From the NCBI RefSeq assembly GCF_026210795.1, contig NC_089444.1, forward strand, positions 62,001 through 126,000: a DNA stretch of 64,000 nt, written 5' to 3'. A model generated the notes under the pieces. It made no database searches, had not been told where the DNA came from, and saw only the letters and a list, made by a program, of their open reading frames with translations. The translations under genes and the position numbers were made by a program. Below are positions 1-12,126 of this stretch, piece after piece (within the stretch, counting starts at the first letter, position 1; each line of letters starts with the position of its first letter). This DNA comes from Rhizophagus irregularis. Lineage: Eukaryota > Glomeromycota > Glomeromycetes > Glomerales > Glomeraceae.

Positions 1-400
1 AAATTTTTGGTTAGAGCGTGAATGGCTTAAATCATCGAATGAATCCATTTTAGAGTATCATAAAAATAGTATGCCACAATGGATTGCTGAATCGTGCCAT
101 CGGTATTACAGACACTTTGTGTCCTTCATACCTTTGGCACTTATAAAGGCAATCTGATATAACATAAAATCATGATACCCTGGAATGGATTCATGCGTGG
201 TAATAATCTTTTAGGAATAAATGATGTTAATCTTATCTACAACGCTTGGGGGTTCTTTTTTAGCTATCAAGTAATAACATATCGGGAATCAAGGTTAGGT
301 GGTCTGGGGATAGAAAAACAGGTATAGTGTTATCATATCAGAAAACAAGGCTAGGTGGTCTGGGAGTACACTAAATTATGGTTAGACCTATGTGATAGCC
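1..400. other. no gene seen; repeat-derived spacer
   Basis: I see no convincing coding region here. A short phrase containing AAGGYTAGGTGGTCTGGG occurs twice (about 291-308 and 348-365), so this is probably the degraded flank of the array that follows. Confidence 0.5.
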
Positions 401-1688
401 GCTGTCCCAGAACCCCCAAGTTTGCCCTACTCCTGGATTTTGGCTTGGGCTATTTAGGTAAGTTGAGGAAGGGTGTTTTGCTTATTTTTTTTTTTAGGAA
501 CGTCATTAACAGGACCCCGGATATCTCCAAAACAGGTCATAAGTCACACTTTTGGCAGATTGGCCCATTTTTCAGGGCTCAAAAAATCGTTTTTTGTAAA
601 TATCTCGGCATCCAGTGGTCCAAATTTGATGAACTTTTTTTTAAATTGTAGAGCTAAATGAGGGCTACAAAATAAAAAAAAGTTCATTAAAATTGAATTA
701 CTGGATGCTGAGATATTTACAAAATACGATTTTTTGAGTTTCAGCAAAAAGGGGTGTTTTTGGCCAAAAGTCCATTATGACCTTTATATTAGATATCCGG
801 GGTCCTTCATTAACGTTCCTTTATCTTCTTTTCTTTAGGTGATGCCCTTCCTAACCTGGATTTCGGCTTGGGCTATTAAAGTAAGTTGAAGAAGTTATTT
901 TTGGGTTTTTTTTTATCTTTGGGAACGTAACTAACGTTCCTTTTGCTTCTTTTCTTTAGGTGACGCCCTTTCTGGACCTGGATTTCGGCTTGGGCTATTA
1001 AAGTATGTTGAGGGAGGGTGTTTTGCTTATTTTGTCTTTGGGAACGTAACTAACGTTCCTTTTGCTTCTTTTCTTTAGGTGACGCCCTTCCTAGACCTGG
1101 ATTTCAGCTTGGGCTATTAAAGTAAGTTGGGGAAGGGTTTTTTATCTTTTTTTGTCTTTGGGAACGTATTAACGTTCCTTTTTCTTTTTCTTTAGGTGAC
1201 GCCCTTCCAAGACCCTGGATTTTTGGGTTGATAACTTTATTAGTCTCTATTACTGCGAAAGTTGAGAGGATCTTCTCTGAAATTAATGGTAAACTTACCA
1301 CAAAACTCAATACCAAAATCTCTAATTAATTCACCACACGTCTATCCTTGGCTTGGGTTATTAAAGTATGTTGGGAAGGGTATTTTTGGTTTTTTTTTTG
1401 TCTTTAGGAATGTAACTAACGTTCCTTTTGCTTCTTTTCTTTAGGAGGACGCCTCTTAAACCTGGATTTCGGCATGGTTATAAAGGTAAGTTGGGGGAAA
1501 GGTGTTTTTGTTTTTTTGTTTTTAGGAACGTAATTAACGTTCCTTTTGCTTCTTTTTTAGGGAGACACCTTCTTGGACCTGGATTTCGGCATGGGTTATA
1601 AAGATAAGTCGGGGAGGGAATTTTTTTGTTTTTTTAGTCTTTGGATAGTCTCTTCTTTTTTTTTCTTTAGGGTCTTCAAACTGGTTCG
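400..1688 (+). repeat. intron-like tandem array A (micro-exon/intron units)
   Basis: About seven units, most of roughly 110-130 bp. Each has a 42-43-bp core (GTGACGCCCTTCC...GGCTTGGGCTATTAAA) followed by a splice-donor-like GTAAGTTG or GTATGTTG. Then comes a hairpin GGGAACGT/ACGTTCC whose loop carries CTAAC or TTAAC, a pyrimidine tract, and TTTAG. The order donor, branch site, pyrimidine tract, acceptor is that of a fungal intron. The core includes the same CCnGGATTTC phrase as array C at 51.6-53 kb. Reading frame is not kept from unit to unit (42 versus 43 bp), so a protein product is doubtful. A MITE (511-806) interrupts one unit and a hAT element follows at 1689. Confidence 0.7.
511..806. 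mobile_element. fold-back MITE, TIR AGGACCCCGGATATCT, 8-bp TSD
   Basis: A 296-bp element, almost entirely one long inverted repeat centred near 655, so it would fold into a single hairpin. Its termini are AGGACCCCGGATATCT and the exact complement. It is flanked by the direct duplication TCATTAAC (503-510 and 807-814). An 8-bp duplication suggests hAT, but the ends do not fit the usual hAT start YARNG, so the superfamily is left open. It is a sister of the copy at 21021-22593 and serves as the empty-site control for the retroposon inside that copy. Confidence 0.85.
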
Positions 1689-2309
1689 TAAAGATGCTGC
1701 CCGAAACTATTTTTCAGTTTCCGAAACCGAAACCAAAACCGAAACTAAACCCGTAACTATTCCGAAATTCCCGAAACTAGCCGAAACTCCCGAAATTAGC
1801 CCGAAACTCCCGAAACTAGCCCGAAACTCACTAATTTTGGCCAAAATTAAAATTTGGCCGAAATTATGACATTTTATCCACGTGACGTTACACCAATTTC
1901 CTAAAAAGGAAATTATGTTTCCCAGTAAAATTGGAAAAATTAGTTACACAATGGTTACACAAAATTCCAAATAAGGAAATTTTAATGTCGATCATTTTCT
2001 TGGCCAGAATTACGTCCTAAAAATGGCCAGGATTATATCAATAATTTCGGCCAAATTTTGAACTTTCAGTAATAATTTTGGCATTATAAATTTTGGATTA
2101 ATTTTACCAGTTTCAGATTAGTTATACCAGTTTCGGGTTAGTTATACCAGTTTCGGGTTAGTTTTACCAGTTTCGGATTAGTTTTACCAGTTTCAGATTA
2201 GTTTTACCAGTTTTATCAGTTTTGGAAAATAAGAAAATTTCAGAAATAGTTTTACCAAGTTTCGGTTTTGACAGTTTCGGAAACTACTAAGTTTCGGGCA
2301 GCATCTTTA
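1689..2309. mobile_element. non-autonomous hAT element, TSD CTGGTTCG
   Basis: The ends read TAAAGATGCTGCCCGAAACT on both arms (inverted) and are flanked by an 8-bp duplication CTGGTTCG (1681-1688 and 2310-2317). The start TAAAG fits the hAT terminal consensus YARNG. Subterminal arrays of CCGAAACT on the left and AGTTTCGG/CCAGTTTCGGGTTAGTT on the right are complementary, typical of transposase-binding subterminal repeats. There is no coding sequence inside; the middle is AT-rich with TTGGCCAAAATT palindromes. Confidence 0.88.
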
Positions 2310-2459
2310 CTGGTTCGATCCAAATTTTAAACTTTTTATAAATATTGTGTCAACTAATTTGTTAAAAACCATTGTAATAACGTAAAAATAAATACTATAT
2401 TTATTATTAAAAAATTTCTAATTGTTAATTAATATTAATAAAAAGTATTAAGTAGAAAA

Positions 2460-2669
2460 AACTGAATTCAGATTCATCAGATTCACCAGATTGACCGGAT
2501 TATTCAGATATCCGGTCAACCATCCGGTCAAATTGGTGAGCAAGTATTGACTGGATATCTGATGATCCATCCGGTCAATCCAATGAATCATCTGGATCAA
2601 TCCGAATCTGGTCAAATTTCGGATGGATGACCAGATATCCGGATTGACCAGATTCGGATCATACCTCTA
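2460..2669. mobile_element. truncated hAT-like element rich in ATCCGGTCAA motifs
   Basis: The right end reads, on the minus strand, TAGAGGTATGATCCGAATC, the same end as the complete element at 33070-33376. Its body is a run of overlapping direct and inverted ATCCGGTCAA and CAGATATCCGG motifs. I cannot find a matching left end or duplication, so the copy is probably 5'-truncated. It lies immediately against the reading frame at 2671-2797. Confidence 0.55.
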
Positions 2670-2670
2670 G

Positions 2671-2797
2671 TCTCGTGCTTCTTGATAGCTTGTTCCAGTA
2701 TTTTGAAGAAGGAGGGCCCGTTGGTATATAGAAAGTTGTTGTAGAAAAAATCCACAAAATCTTTGTTATTAAGGAGTTCGTTAGTCGCTCTTTCCAT
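2671..2797 (-). pseudogene. 5' fragment of an unknown gene (MER...IKKH family), copy A
   Basis: Starting at the ATG at 2797, the minus strand encodes about 42 residues, MERATNELLNNKDFV... to ...IKKHET. There the frame runs into the hAT-like end at 2669. The same pattern (M-E-R, then D-F-V, L-Y-x-N-G, F-x-I-L, I-K-K-H-x-T) occurs in the copy at 61809-62461, so two paralogues support real coding ancestry. I do not recognise the family and see no catalytic motif. Both copies are broken by a hAT-type insertion within a few codons of the same place. Confidence 0.5.
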
Positions 2798-3399
2798 GTC
2801 TAAAGTTTCGTTATTCTGCTTAAAAAGGTAACTTAAAACTGTCTACATCTTGTTGTTGTCTCAAGCTTGCTTATTCTGGGCGATACACCTCTCCAGACCG
2901 TAATTAGTCCAGAAACACCACAAAGAGAGGAAAAATGTGTAAAGAATAGGAAAAAAACAAAAGAAAATTTCTAATACTAAAATAAACTACAGTGAGTTTT
3001 TTGCTGTCAAGTATTTACTTGAAGTATATGAAATAAAATAAAAGTATATTAACTATAAGCAAAGTAAAGAAAAAAATTAAAAATAAAATTTTTGTTATCG
3101 AAAAAATATGGTCCAGACGTTTAGCGGAAAGAGTTTCATTTTACATTTATTTTAAAATCTTTTTAAATAATTCAAAAAATAATTATTTAAAAAAATTATT
3201 TAAAATAAAAATAAATAATTTTTTTTCTTTAAATTAATCATAAAAAAGTAAGTTTTTTTTTAATGATTCAATTAAAAAAAACTTTAAAAAAAAGATTATT
3301 GATAAATCAATAAGTTATATGATTATTATGATCTATGCCACTATGTGATATCATATTCTGATAATGAACAGTTCATTAGTAACATTTGTTAACTAGAGA
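2798..3399. other. AT-rich spacer, no gene seen
   Basis: The part next to 2797 would be the upstream region of copy A. The rest is AT-rich with long A and T runs and imperfect TTATTTAAAA-type inverted repeats. I find no frame or RNA gene. Confidence 0.5.
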
Positions 3400-3790
3400 G
3401 ATTCTAAGAAACTGCTGTTCGTTAAAATAAAAAAAAACTATAAAAATCTTTTACTTAACGAATATTCATGTTGAAAAAATTTATTAAGAAAAATAAAAAC
3501 AAAATCAATTAATAATTGTTAAAATAAAAAAAGCATTAAAAAGTTTTTTACTTACTTAATTCTGCGTTAAAAGACTCAAATAAATACCTAAAAATAAGAA
3601 GACGAACAATTAGTAATGTTCTCTAAATAATAAATTTTTTTTCAACATTTTACTTACCATGTTTCTATATCTATAAAATCGAAAAAAATCCTAAAAAAAG
3701 AAAAAAAATAAATTAGAAATATTTACCTAAAAAAAGTAGAAAAAATGTTAAAAAGTTTTTTTAAAAAAAGTATGAATTATGAAAAGAAAA
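3400..3790 (-). repeat. short minus-strand micro-exon/intron-like array
   Basis: Read on the minus strand, the segment alternates TTTTTTTAG acceptors and GTAAGTA donors around short cores. One, GATTTTTTTCGATTTTATAG..., is 33 bp and ends in ATG|GTAAGT; another is about 32 bp and ends in GTAAGTAAA. The layout matches the plus-strand arrays elsewhere in the window, but this copy is degraded and short. No open product is visible. Confidence 0.45.
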
Positions 3791-4289
3791 TAAGAAAAGT
3801 ATATAGGAAAGAACGTGTAAAAGGAAAGGAAAGGGAAATCACATGTGAAGGGAAAAAAAAAAAACTTTATTTTTAAATTAACAAATCATATGATATTATT
3901 GAAATATATATTTGTAGATCATTTTATACGAAAAAATAAAATTAATTTTTAGTATAAAAGAATTCTTAAAGTTTTTTTTATTGAGAATCCTTAAAGATCC
4001 TATAAGTTACAGAATCTTTAAAGATCCTTAAGATTTGTTAAGGGATTTTTTAAGGAATCCATAAAATACCCGATCCATAAAGATTCTATAGCAATTTATA
4101 GAATCTCTAAGGATCTGTGCCTTAAAAAATTTACTGATACTATAGCATAATTTCTGGCTGATTTTTAGAATATATGTTACTATGGTAGCAACCTAGCAGT
4201 AGAGCTGTAACCCGTCAGAATATCAGTATTTAGTTCGTACTTAAACAAAAAAAAATGGTTATCCGATTCAGGACCCAAAAATATATATA
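3791..4289. other. AT-rich spacer with short inverted repeats
   Basis: Between about 3960 and 4130 the sequence repeats GATCCTTAAAGATTC-like blocks in both orientations, probably the remains of a small fold-back element. There is no coding region. Confidence 0.4.
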
Positions 4290-4640
4290 TACAGGAGTAA
4301 GGTACACAGATGTGTCGCCATCATAGTGGAATTTAACAGAGTAAAGTTTTGATTTGCATACAATTTTAGAATTTTTCATCTATAGTTAGATCATCAAGAT
4401 TGTGTATTTTTTATCAAAATTTTTATATGTAAAAAATTAGTTTGCGTATTTTTGACCTAAATTTGGCTAATCTTATATATATAATATATTTACTGTATGT
4501 ACTAATCGCATTGTAATATTTAGTATAAATTGAAAAAAATTTCTAAGTATTAAAAAGTGAAATTTTAGAAAAATATTATTAAAAAAATGGTAAATTCTAT
4601 TTTTTCACATTAGTATTTAATTTATAAATAATATAGAAGC
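4290..4640. repeat. dispersed repeat, copy 1 (empty-site copy)
   Basis: This segment matches, with moderate divergence, the sequence at about 27735-27946 continued at 30304-30425. Here the two halves are joined without a gap (...ATATATTTACTGTATG... near 4484-4505). There they are separated by an inserted inverted-repeat element of about 2.4 kb. It therefore acts as the empty site for that insertion. AATCCAAAAATATATATATA-type inverted arms occur near 4265 and 4790, suggesting the family is itself an old transposon. Confidence 0.65.
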
Positions 4641-4918
4641 ATTATAAAATAATTAATAACTTAATGTCTGAAATTTTATTTGCGTATTTTTGCAGGATTT
4701 CAATATCTGTCAATTATGTGTACTACTTATATAAAAAGTCTCTGCGTACAGCTCATAGTAAAAAAATTTTTCTCCACCTGATCCCTATATATATATTTTT
4801 GGATTCTCCTGATTCTTTAACAGGTATTACCCATTTTTACCTGTTTAGCACTTTGCCATATTTGACCCAAGTAATATCTAGGTATACTTGAGTAAATAAT
4901 TTTTTTAATAGCCTTTAT
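4641..4918. other. spacer or old repeat arm, no gene
   Basis: AT-rich. It contains ATTACCCATTTTTACCTG and ACTTGAGTAAATAA, which recur near 27115-27200, so it is repeat-derived. Confidence 0.4.
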
Positions 4919-5279
4919 CACTGGTCAAAATCAAAACTTTCGACCATTAAGAGCTTTCGGCATAATTTTTGCCGATTGGTCATGTGATTCGTCACATTTT
5001 TTGACCAATGGCAAAAATCGGTAAAATCAATCACAAATCGACTGATACTGATTGTTAAATGAAAGCTTGTTCAGTCTTTTGGCGAAAAATTAACTTATAC
5101 CGATTGTTATACAAAAAATGATTCCTTTAAGATTATTCAGTAAAATTATGCCGATTGGTCATATAAATCAACCCGATTTTGCCAAATTTGCCAAATGGTA
5201 ACTAGTTGGCAATAATTTGACAAATCAGTGACTGAAATGATCAGATGATCCAGATCGACATTTTACAGATCTTTTTAAA

Positions 5280-6161
5280 CAAACTTTTTTTAACTTTTTA
5301 AACTTTTCGCTTCCTTTCTCCTTCTCTTTCGTCCTTTTCCCTCCCCTTTCTTACACCTTATTTTTTCAGGTAAATGTACACATTGAATTCGATAACTTTT
5401 TATTAAATCAAAAAAGTTTTGAGACATTCTTTAAAAAAACGTTTTTTAATGTTAAAAAATGTTTTTTTTTTTGCAGGAAATCAGCTCCGATATGGATACC
5501 GATATTCCAGGTAAAGTTTCAAAACTTTCTTTAAAAAAAACATTTTTTAATATTAAAAAACGTTTCTTTTTACACTTTTATATAGGAAATCGGTTCCAGC
5601 GTGAATACCGATATTCTAGGTAAGTTTTGAAAGAATTTCGAAACTTTCTTTTAAAAAAAACGTTTTTAACGTAAAAAATGTTTTTTTTTTACACTTTTAT
5701 ATAGGAAATCGGTTTCAGCGTGGATACTGATGTTCCAGTTAAGTTTTGAAAAAAAATTTCGGAACTTTCTTTAATAAAACGTTTTTAAACTAAAAACATT
5801 TTTTTTTTTTAATATTTTTGTAGGAAATTGGTTCCAAAAATAAGTTTCAAAAAAAAAATTTTGAAACTTTCTTTAATAAAATGTTTTTAAACTAAAAACG
5901 TTTTATTTTTTTAATATTTTTGTAGGGATATTAGTTCTGGCGTGGATACCGAATCCCAAAGATAAGTTTCAAAAAAAAAATTTTGAAACTTTCTTTAATA
6001 AAACGTTTTTATAATAAAAACATTTTTTTTTATATTTTAATTATAGGGAAATTGGTTCTGGCATGGATACCGAATCCCAAAGATAAGTTTTGAAAAAAAA
6101 ATTTTGAAACTTTCTTTAATAAAACGTTTTTACATTAAAAACGTTTTTTTTTATATGTTAA
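5280..6161 (+). repeat. intron-like array B, first segment, with pyrimidine-rich leader
   Basis: A C/T-rich leader (about 5305-5370) ends in TTTTTTCAG|GTAAATG. Next come seven or so units of about 110-120 bp with short cores such as GAAATCGGTTC...GGATACCGAATCCCAAA. Each core is followed by a donor-like ATAAGTTT or GTAAGTTT and a hairpin AAGTTTCAAAA/TTTTGAAACTT. A second hairpin AAAACGTTTTTA/TAAAAACGTTTT follows, then a T tract and TAG or TAGGG. The Helitron cuts the array at 6161/6162 and it resumes at 16806. Confidence 0.7.
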
Positions 6162-6605
6162 TTAGTCCAGAGCGTAGCGAAGGACTATATATGTTCTAGC
6201 CACGGTGGTACAATATATCCCGTTGTCCGCCTGCTTGATCTGTGAGTTGACGTTTAATTGGTTCTTATTGGTTCTTATATTACACGATCGGTTAATTGAG
6301 CATGTGTTGATCTACTTATTTTAACCTGTACACTTTTTAACCTGTATACTTTCGAACAAAAAATAGAATTTAGAAAAAAAAAATTTTATCAGTTGTACCA
6401 GTTTTTCGTTCCACTTTTTATTAATTTTATTTTTTTGTAAATAGATTATTTTATTATATTTATTGTTTTAAAAAATAAACGTATTTGTATAATTCTAACA
6501 ATACAAAATAAAGCACACTGAAATAAAAAATTATTTTTTGTTTTGTTTTTTTTTCGTGTTATTGTGTTAGAAATTCTTTTGATTTTTTTCGTGTTATTGT
6601 ATAAA

Positions 6606-7072
6606 TTATTGTATAAATAAACGCAACCTTTCCTCTTCCTTTTTCCTTTCTTGAAGTCTTATACCTTCTTTTATACGCTGAAGCCTATCAAAACTGAACT
6701 GTTTAAGACATAAATCATTTAGAGTCTGAACTCGTGACAACACTACGAACGTTAACCCTGCCGCAAACTCCTTGACACCAATATCGATATTAACTTTATC
6801 CAATGTCAGACCTTGACTTTTATGCGCAGTTATTGACCATGCGAGACATATTGGTAACTGAGTTCTGGAACACGTCAGCCCATTTTTGTCATCCCAGCTG
6901 CGTTTGATAGGTACTATCGGAACAACTTCTTTACCCTCCAGACTAGTTATAGTTGGTCCGTCATATCTCTCAAATTTTATGAACACTGCAGTAGGGAGTG
7001 CTGGTGGACTCTGATCTTTGAACAATATATCTTCTACAACTCCCATCGATCTGTTTACCAGCCCTGCTTCGG
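6606..7072 (-). pseudogene. Helitron Rep-helicase, C-terminal part
   Basis: The minus strand encodes the end of a Pif1-family helicase. It starts with TEAGLVNRSMGVVEDILF, continues through AWSITAHKSQGLTLDKV (helicase motifs V/VI region) and FVVLSRVQ, and ends in a charged tail at a stop at 6606. The upstream half continues at 12127. The break lies in the codons for TEAG|LVN, where the MULE-like insertion duplicated CCTGCTTCGG. No stop interrupts this part. Confidence 0.9.
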
Positions 7073-7606
7073 CGGTATTATTTAAATAGTTACGGTATCA
7101 TCGATTGACTCTGTTACGGTATGATCATTTTTTACCGGTATGAAGATCCATTTGTGCATCATACTGTACTTACACCTTTGGTTGTATAATATTAATACAT
7201 CCAAAGTTACAGGTACGGTACAAACTGCCATACAAATATCGTACCTGTATTGTAAATATTGTAAACCGCAGTAATACAATAAATCTTGCCAAAAAATAAA
7301 CATGTTGAAAAGTCTAAAAGGAAAAATGAAATTAAAATCTATGTAAAAATTAATAAAAAAGATTTCGATTTGTATAAACAATTGCTAATTTATGTATTAA
7401 TTATTTTTATTTACATTTATTTTACAATATATTGTTACATTAATTATTTTGATTTTAATAATTATTATTCTTCAACTGTAGCATATTGAAATTTGAAATA
7501 TTTTTTTTTAAAAAAAGCTCTACATATTATATTATACATATTAAATCTTATACAAATTTTTGGCAAATTAATAATATTTTTAGCAAAGTAATAATAGCAT
7601 ATTTCA

Positions 7607-10600
7607 TTAATTATTATTTAATTCCATTTCCAACTTTTTAATCTGCAACTCTTTTAATTTTAGATCAATTTCATTCTGTTTGAGTTGCATTTTCCTCTCT
7701 TCTAATGCGATCTTGCGCTCTTCAATTTCCATTTCAGTGTCGTCATCATCATAATCAATCTTTGCCTTTTTTGAAGCGCGTTGCTTTCCTTTACTGGTTG
7801 TTCTTTTGGATAGTTTTTTAACTATTTTTTTTATAACATTAAAACATGATAATACCCATCATAAATAGTAGCAATCAAATCATAAAGTTTATTACTTTAC
7901 CTGATCTTTTATTAGCTTGCATTTTTTTACCAAAGTCACTTTTATCTTTACTAGACATAGGAATGCCTGTTTGTTGATGTATTTTTATTCTTTTATAGAT
8001 GCACTCATCATGTTTCCATCCCCTAAATATAAAAAATAAAATAGGTATCAAATTATTTATTATATAATTATGCAGATAGTAAAAAATTACCTTAGAATTG
8101 CAATTTTTAATTTCAATGATTTGCCTGTTCGATTAATCATTGCATGAGCACTTTCAGCAATATTAGTATCAAATGGTGTTGTCTGCCAATCTTCATATGA
8201 CATTAAGGAATAATGATATGTTAATGAACCCAGAACCCATGGTTTCTGATAATATTCTAGCCAATCTAAAAAAAATAAATTGACATAAATTAATATAATT
8301 AATACGATTGATAATCTAATAAAGCAAAACATTATATACTTACTTTGTATACCATCTTCATTACGCATTTTAATTTGTCCAAATATTTGATTAATTTCTT
8401 CAGAAGAATTTGCTTTAAGAATTTCAAGCATATCATGTTTTGTATCTGCACAATAAGGGTAATGGTCAACATTTCTATAAAATTATAAAATTATTAGCAA
8501 AAGTTTTATTATTAATTTAAAAAATATAAAAATCTTACCTTTTATAATGGATACGATATGATTTAAATACATATTGTAAATGTTCTTTAGCTTTTCGTGT
8601 AGGATCCATTTTTTTCATAGCCTTTCCTAATCCAAGGGCTTGGGCTTGATCTAAATCAGCTAAAACACAAACCCAACCATCACTATGTATATGCCGAAAA
8701 TGGGCAGGCTTATTAGATAATTTTTCAACTATTTCAAAAAAGACTTCAAACATTCTTTGATATGCCTCTTTAGTTGCAATATTAGTAAAAATTCTACAAA
8801 ATGTTATAACTATAAAGAATGCATTTAAATTAATTAAGAATTATTAATAAATCAAATTGAAAAATTAAAATTGTTAACTTACTAGTCCTAGATTTTTCTT
8901 CATATGCATTAAACTCTAATTCATTAATGTCACCATAAACATGTTTAAATGAAAGATCAACTTCGAAATATTTAAATTCAATGCATTTTGCTGCTTGTTC
9001 ATTAGTCATACATAAAATCATTATATGACCATCATTAAAAAAACCTAAAAATATATATTAAATTATTTTATATTATGTGTAAAGTAAATAATAAATATAT
9101 TAATAACATTTTTACTTACTAATTTTTTGGATATAATTCTTTATTTCTTTAGTATTTTGATAAAAATCATATACCACTCCAAGAATCCCTTGACCATGTG
9201 GATGTTGCTGATTATGAACACGTGCAATTAAATATCGAAGCTTGTCAATATTATTGAGAGAAGCATGGATTTCAGCTACCATTTCTGTTCCAAATACACT
9301 TTTAAGCAAATGACCTTATTAAAAAAAAAAGTTAATAATAAGAAAATTTATAATGATATAGCATAATAAAATAAGTTAAACTAACCTGACACTAACTGCT
9401 GTGCAGTTATATTTATAAGTTGTTCTTTAGAATTTTCAATTAGTTTCCTCAACTCTGATTTAATACAAGTAGAAGTCTTAGATAAAGGTGGTGGTGGATG
9501 TGTATGAATTCCTTTAGATATCAAGATTACAAAAGAAAATCTTTGCAAATTTAAAGGTGTAAGCATCTTGAATTCAACTGAACAAGGAAGTCGTTTTAAT
9601 TCAAGTTTTTGAGTTAAGCCCTGAAAAAGATGGACTGATTTTAATAAAAAAGTCATTAATTTTTTAATAAATACAATTATATTAAAAAAAAAGTGGAATT
9701 TATTTACCACAATATTTCTTATGACAACCTGTAGGGTACAACATATTGCAATTTGTATCATCCTATATAAATTAAATAAATAAAAAACAATTCATAAATT
9801 AGTAAAGTTATAAATTATTATATATTAATAAAAAAGTAATGAAGATGCATACTTCCTGATCTAAAATTTTTCCCTGATTTGCAAAAAGTGACTTTAAAAG
9901 ATTAATATCTACACCAGCCTTAATTTGCAAAGACATATGACCTTTTTCATTTGGTTTCCATTTATCACATCCTATGAATTCACTCCATTGATTTGTAGTA
10001 TAAACTAAATAGTAGTGTTTAATTTTAGCTTTACCACCACAAGTAAAATTATTATTTGGATAAGGACATCGGGTTTTTATTGCTGTTAAGTATTCCCTAA
10101 AAGAAAGTAAAGATTATTAAAAAATGCATTATAAAATTATAATTTGAGACTATTATAACTTACGTTCGAGTAAGTACTCTTGTAATCCTATTTTCTGGAG
10201 TATTATTATAACCATCTTCACAGATAAATGGATTGGTTTCAAGATCTACCTTAGTATGTGATGCTTCCAAGATATTTGGACCAGCTAATTGACAAGTTTT
10301 AATGCCTCCACAATGTTTTATTGCCTTTTTAACCTGGACCCATTTTTTATTTTCTAGATCATCCATATCTTTACCAAAAAATGGACATCCAACGTTAGGA
10401 GAACCACTGCTGCCATCACAGAGTGAGTATTGGATCTATTTTTTTAAAAAAAAGTGTTAATTTTTGGTAAAACATCTTTATATTAAAAATTACTTACATC
10501 ACGAAATGCTGCCTTAGGATCCTCCCAGTTTTCAATGTGATAAATATACGCAACTCCTTCTTCTGATGTTTCTGGATATTCAATGGGCACTAGAGAGTGT

Positions 10601-11777
10601 CTTACATCATTGATTTTAGTATCCCTTGTAAATACTGCTATTTCAGATTCTGTATCATCTTCTGCATTTAAGTTGGTTTCGGCTGTCTAAATAAAAATGT
10701 ATTTATTATTTACATCTATTACAATTTTTTTATATAATAATAATTTAATATTAATTAAACTTACAAATGGATCAAAGTTCAATGGCTCATCAAATTCATC
10801 TAAATTTATATACAGACCCCGGCGAAAAGAATGGCGGTCAGTTTTTTTGATATCACGAATGTAATCTATAGTAAAATGTGAAATATTTTTTTATTTTCTG
10901 AAAGAGGAACAGAAAATACATATATTTCATTATTTAAATAACATTTGATATGATCATCTTCAGGTGTCAATAAATGCTTTAATTTATTATTGCATACTAT
11001 TCGCACTCTTAACCAGCGTTATTTTGTTATGATATTTTAATATTTTCTTAACTTTCTCGCCATCCAGAGGTCAGATTGAGACAAATTTACCACCATTGGA
11101 TTCCTCTTGACTATGTGGTTCGAATGGTGGTCTCAAAATTACTGTGTAGCATCTGTGTAATGTGATAGTTCAAGTATAATAGTGAGTATTATGAATTTTT
11201 ATGTTGTATAAAGATAATCATTTCTAAAAGCAATATAAAAGCTCAATAATATAATAAAAGACCATTATTTAAATCTCGTAATTGCAAGAAATCTAATAGT
11301 TGAAATTTTGTTTCAATACAAGCTTTGGTTGGTAAGAAAATGAAGTTTAAACTTTTTATTTCAAACTTTCATACCAAATTCAAAAAATTATTAGTAGTAT
11401 TTCTCTGTGATAATGTGATATAACTAAATGCAATTATAATATTTGGCAGTTAAAAGTAAGTGGTTTTTTTTAAAAAAAAATTGGAATTTATTATTATGTA
11501 GGATTTTGAGCATTTTAAAAAAATTCATAGCAAATTATTATGCTCCGATTTCTATTAAATTTATAACTTCTTGGTTTTTTAGAAGGTAAAATAGGTGTAA
11601 AAACAATAATAAATTTTCATTTTTTTTATTGCTTTTTAAAATAGTATTCTAAAAATCTATTGGGCATTTACAAGTTTTAATTTAAATAGGATAATTCTGA
11701 TCTCATATCCAAAATAACAAATGATACTCGCACTGCCATTCTTTTCGCCGGGGACTGTATTCATATGGTGTAGACAT
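7607..11777 (-). pseudogene. MULE-like transposase, multi-exon, broken by a transposon
   Basis: The start is ATG at 11777 (MSTPYEY); after the seventh codon a Tc1/mariner-like element intervenes, and removing it restores frame into INLDEFDEPLNFDPF (10812-10768). Later exons encode an acidic N-terminus and Cys/His-rich segments (CGGIKTC, RCPYP...FTCGG, NCNMLYPTGCHKKYC), probably zinc-binding. A DDE-type core follows: FEVDLSFKHV (first Asp, about 8960), VLADLDQAQALGLGKA (about 8630-8680), and TNIAESAH (Glu, about 8140). A basic and coiled-coil C-terminus ends at 7607. Introns are short with GTAAGT or GTATG donors. Apart from the insertion and one junction near 9710 that I could not keep in frame, I see no stops. 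A diverged dead copy lies at 40432-41234. MULE identity is inferred from duplication length plus the DDE spacing. Confidence 0.75.
10813..11757. mobile_element. non-autonomous Tc1/mariner-like (pogo/Tigger-type) element
   Basis: The termini are CAG(A/T)CCCCGGCGAAAAG, about 25 bp of near-perfect inverted repeat, flanked by TA on both sides (10811-10812 and 11758-11759). The 945-bp interior has no transposase frame. It interrupts codon 7 of the MULE-like transposase, and dropping the element plus one TA rejoins the frame exactly. Confidence 0.9.
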
Positions 11778-12126
11778 TTTATTAAAAATTAAGAAAAAAT
11801 GATAAAAAATAATAAGGTTAATAAGTTGAGAAAAAATTAAGGACGAAGGAAGAAGAAAAAGTTTAAATCAGCAAAATCATTATCAAGATTTAATAAATCT
11901 GATCATTTTTGGTACTAAATCTGCAGAAATGTTTCACAAATCAAATAAGAGCTAAGAGTACAGGTATTATTTGATAAATATGATTAACAATACCTAGAGG
12001 TTTGAAATTTTCCATTGTATATCAGTATGATCAGTATGATTAGCATAATTTTGTATCGTACCTATATCTTATCAATCATACCTTACCTATCATATAATAT
12101 AGTACCGTAACTAAATACTATATACT

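Larger units (their letters stand above)
7073..12126 (-). mobile_element. MULE-like DNA transposon, 9-10-bp TSD
   Basis: This 5.05-kb insertion sits in the Helitron helicase gene, flanked by CCTGCTTCGG (7063-7072 and 12127-12136). Duplications of 9-10 bp are typical of Mutator-like elements. The termini share TTAGTTACGGTA or ATAGTTACGGTA about 15 bp inside each border and further GGTATGAT motifs, so the inverted repeats are short and worn. It carries one spliced transposase gene on the minus strand, itself interrupted by a Tc1/mariner-like element. Confidence 0.82.

Noticed and set aside
7082-7489. Small frames on both strands at the MULE left end
   Set aside because: They overlap the inverted-repeat end and have no similarity to the transposase; they are chance frames in AT-rich DNA.
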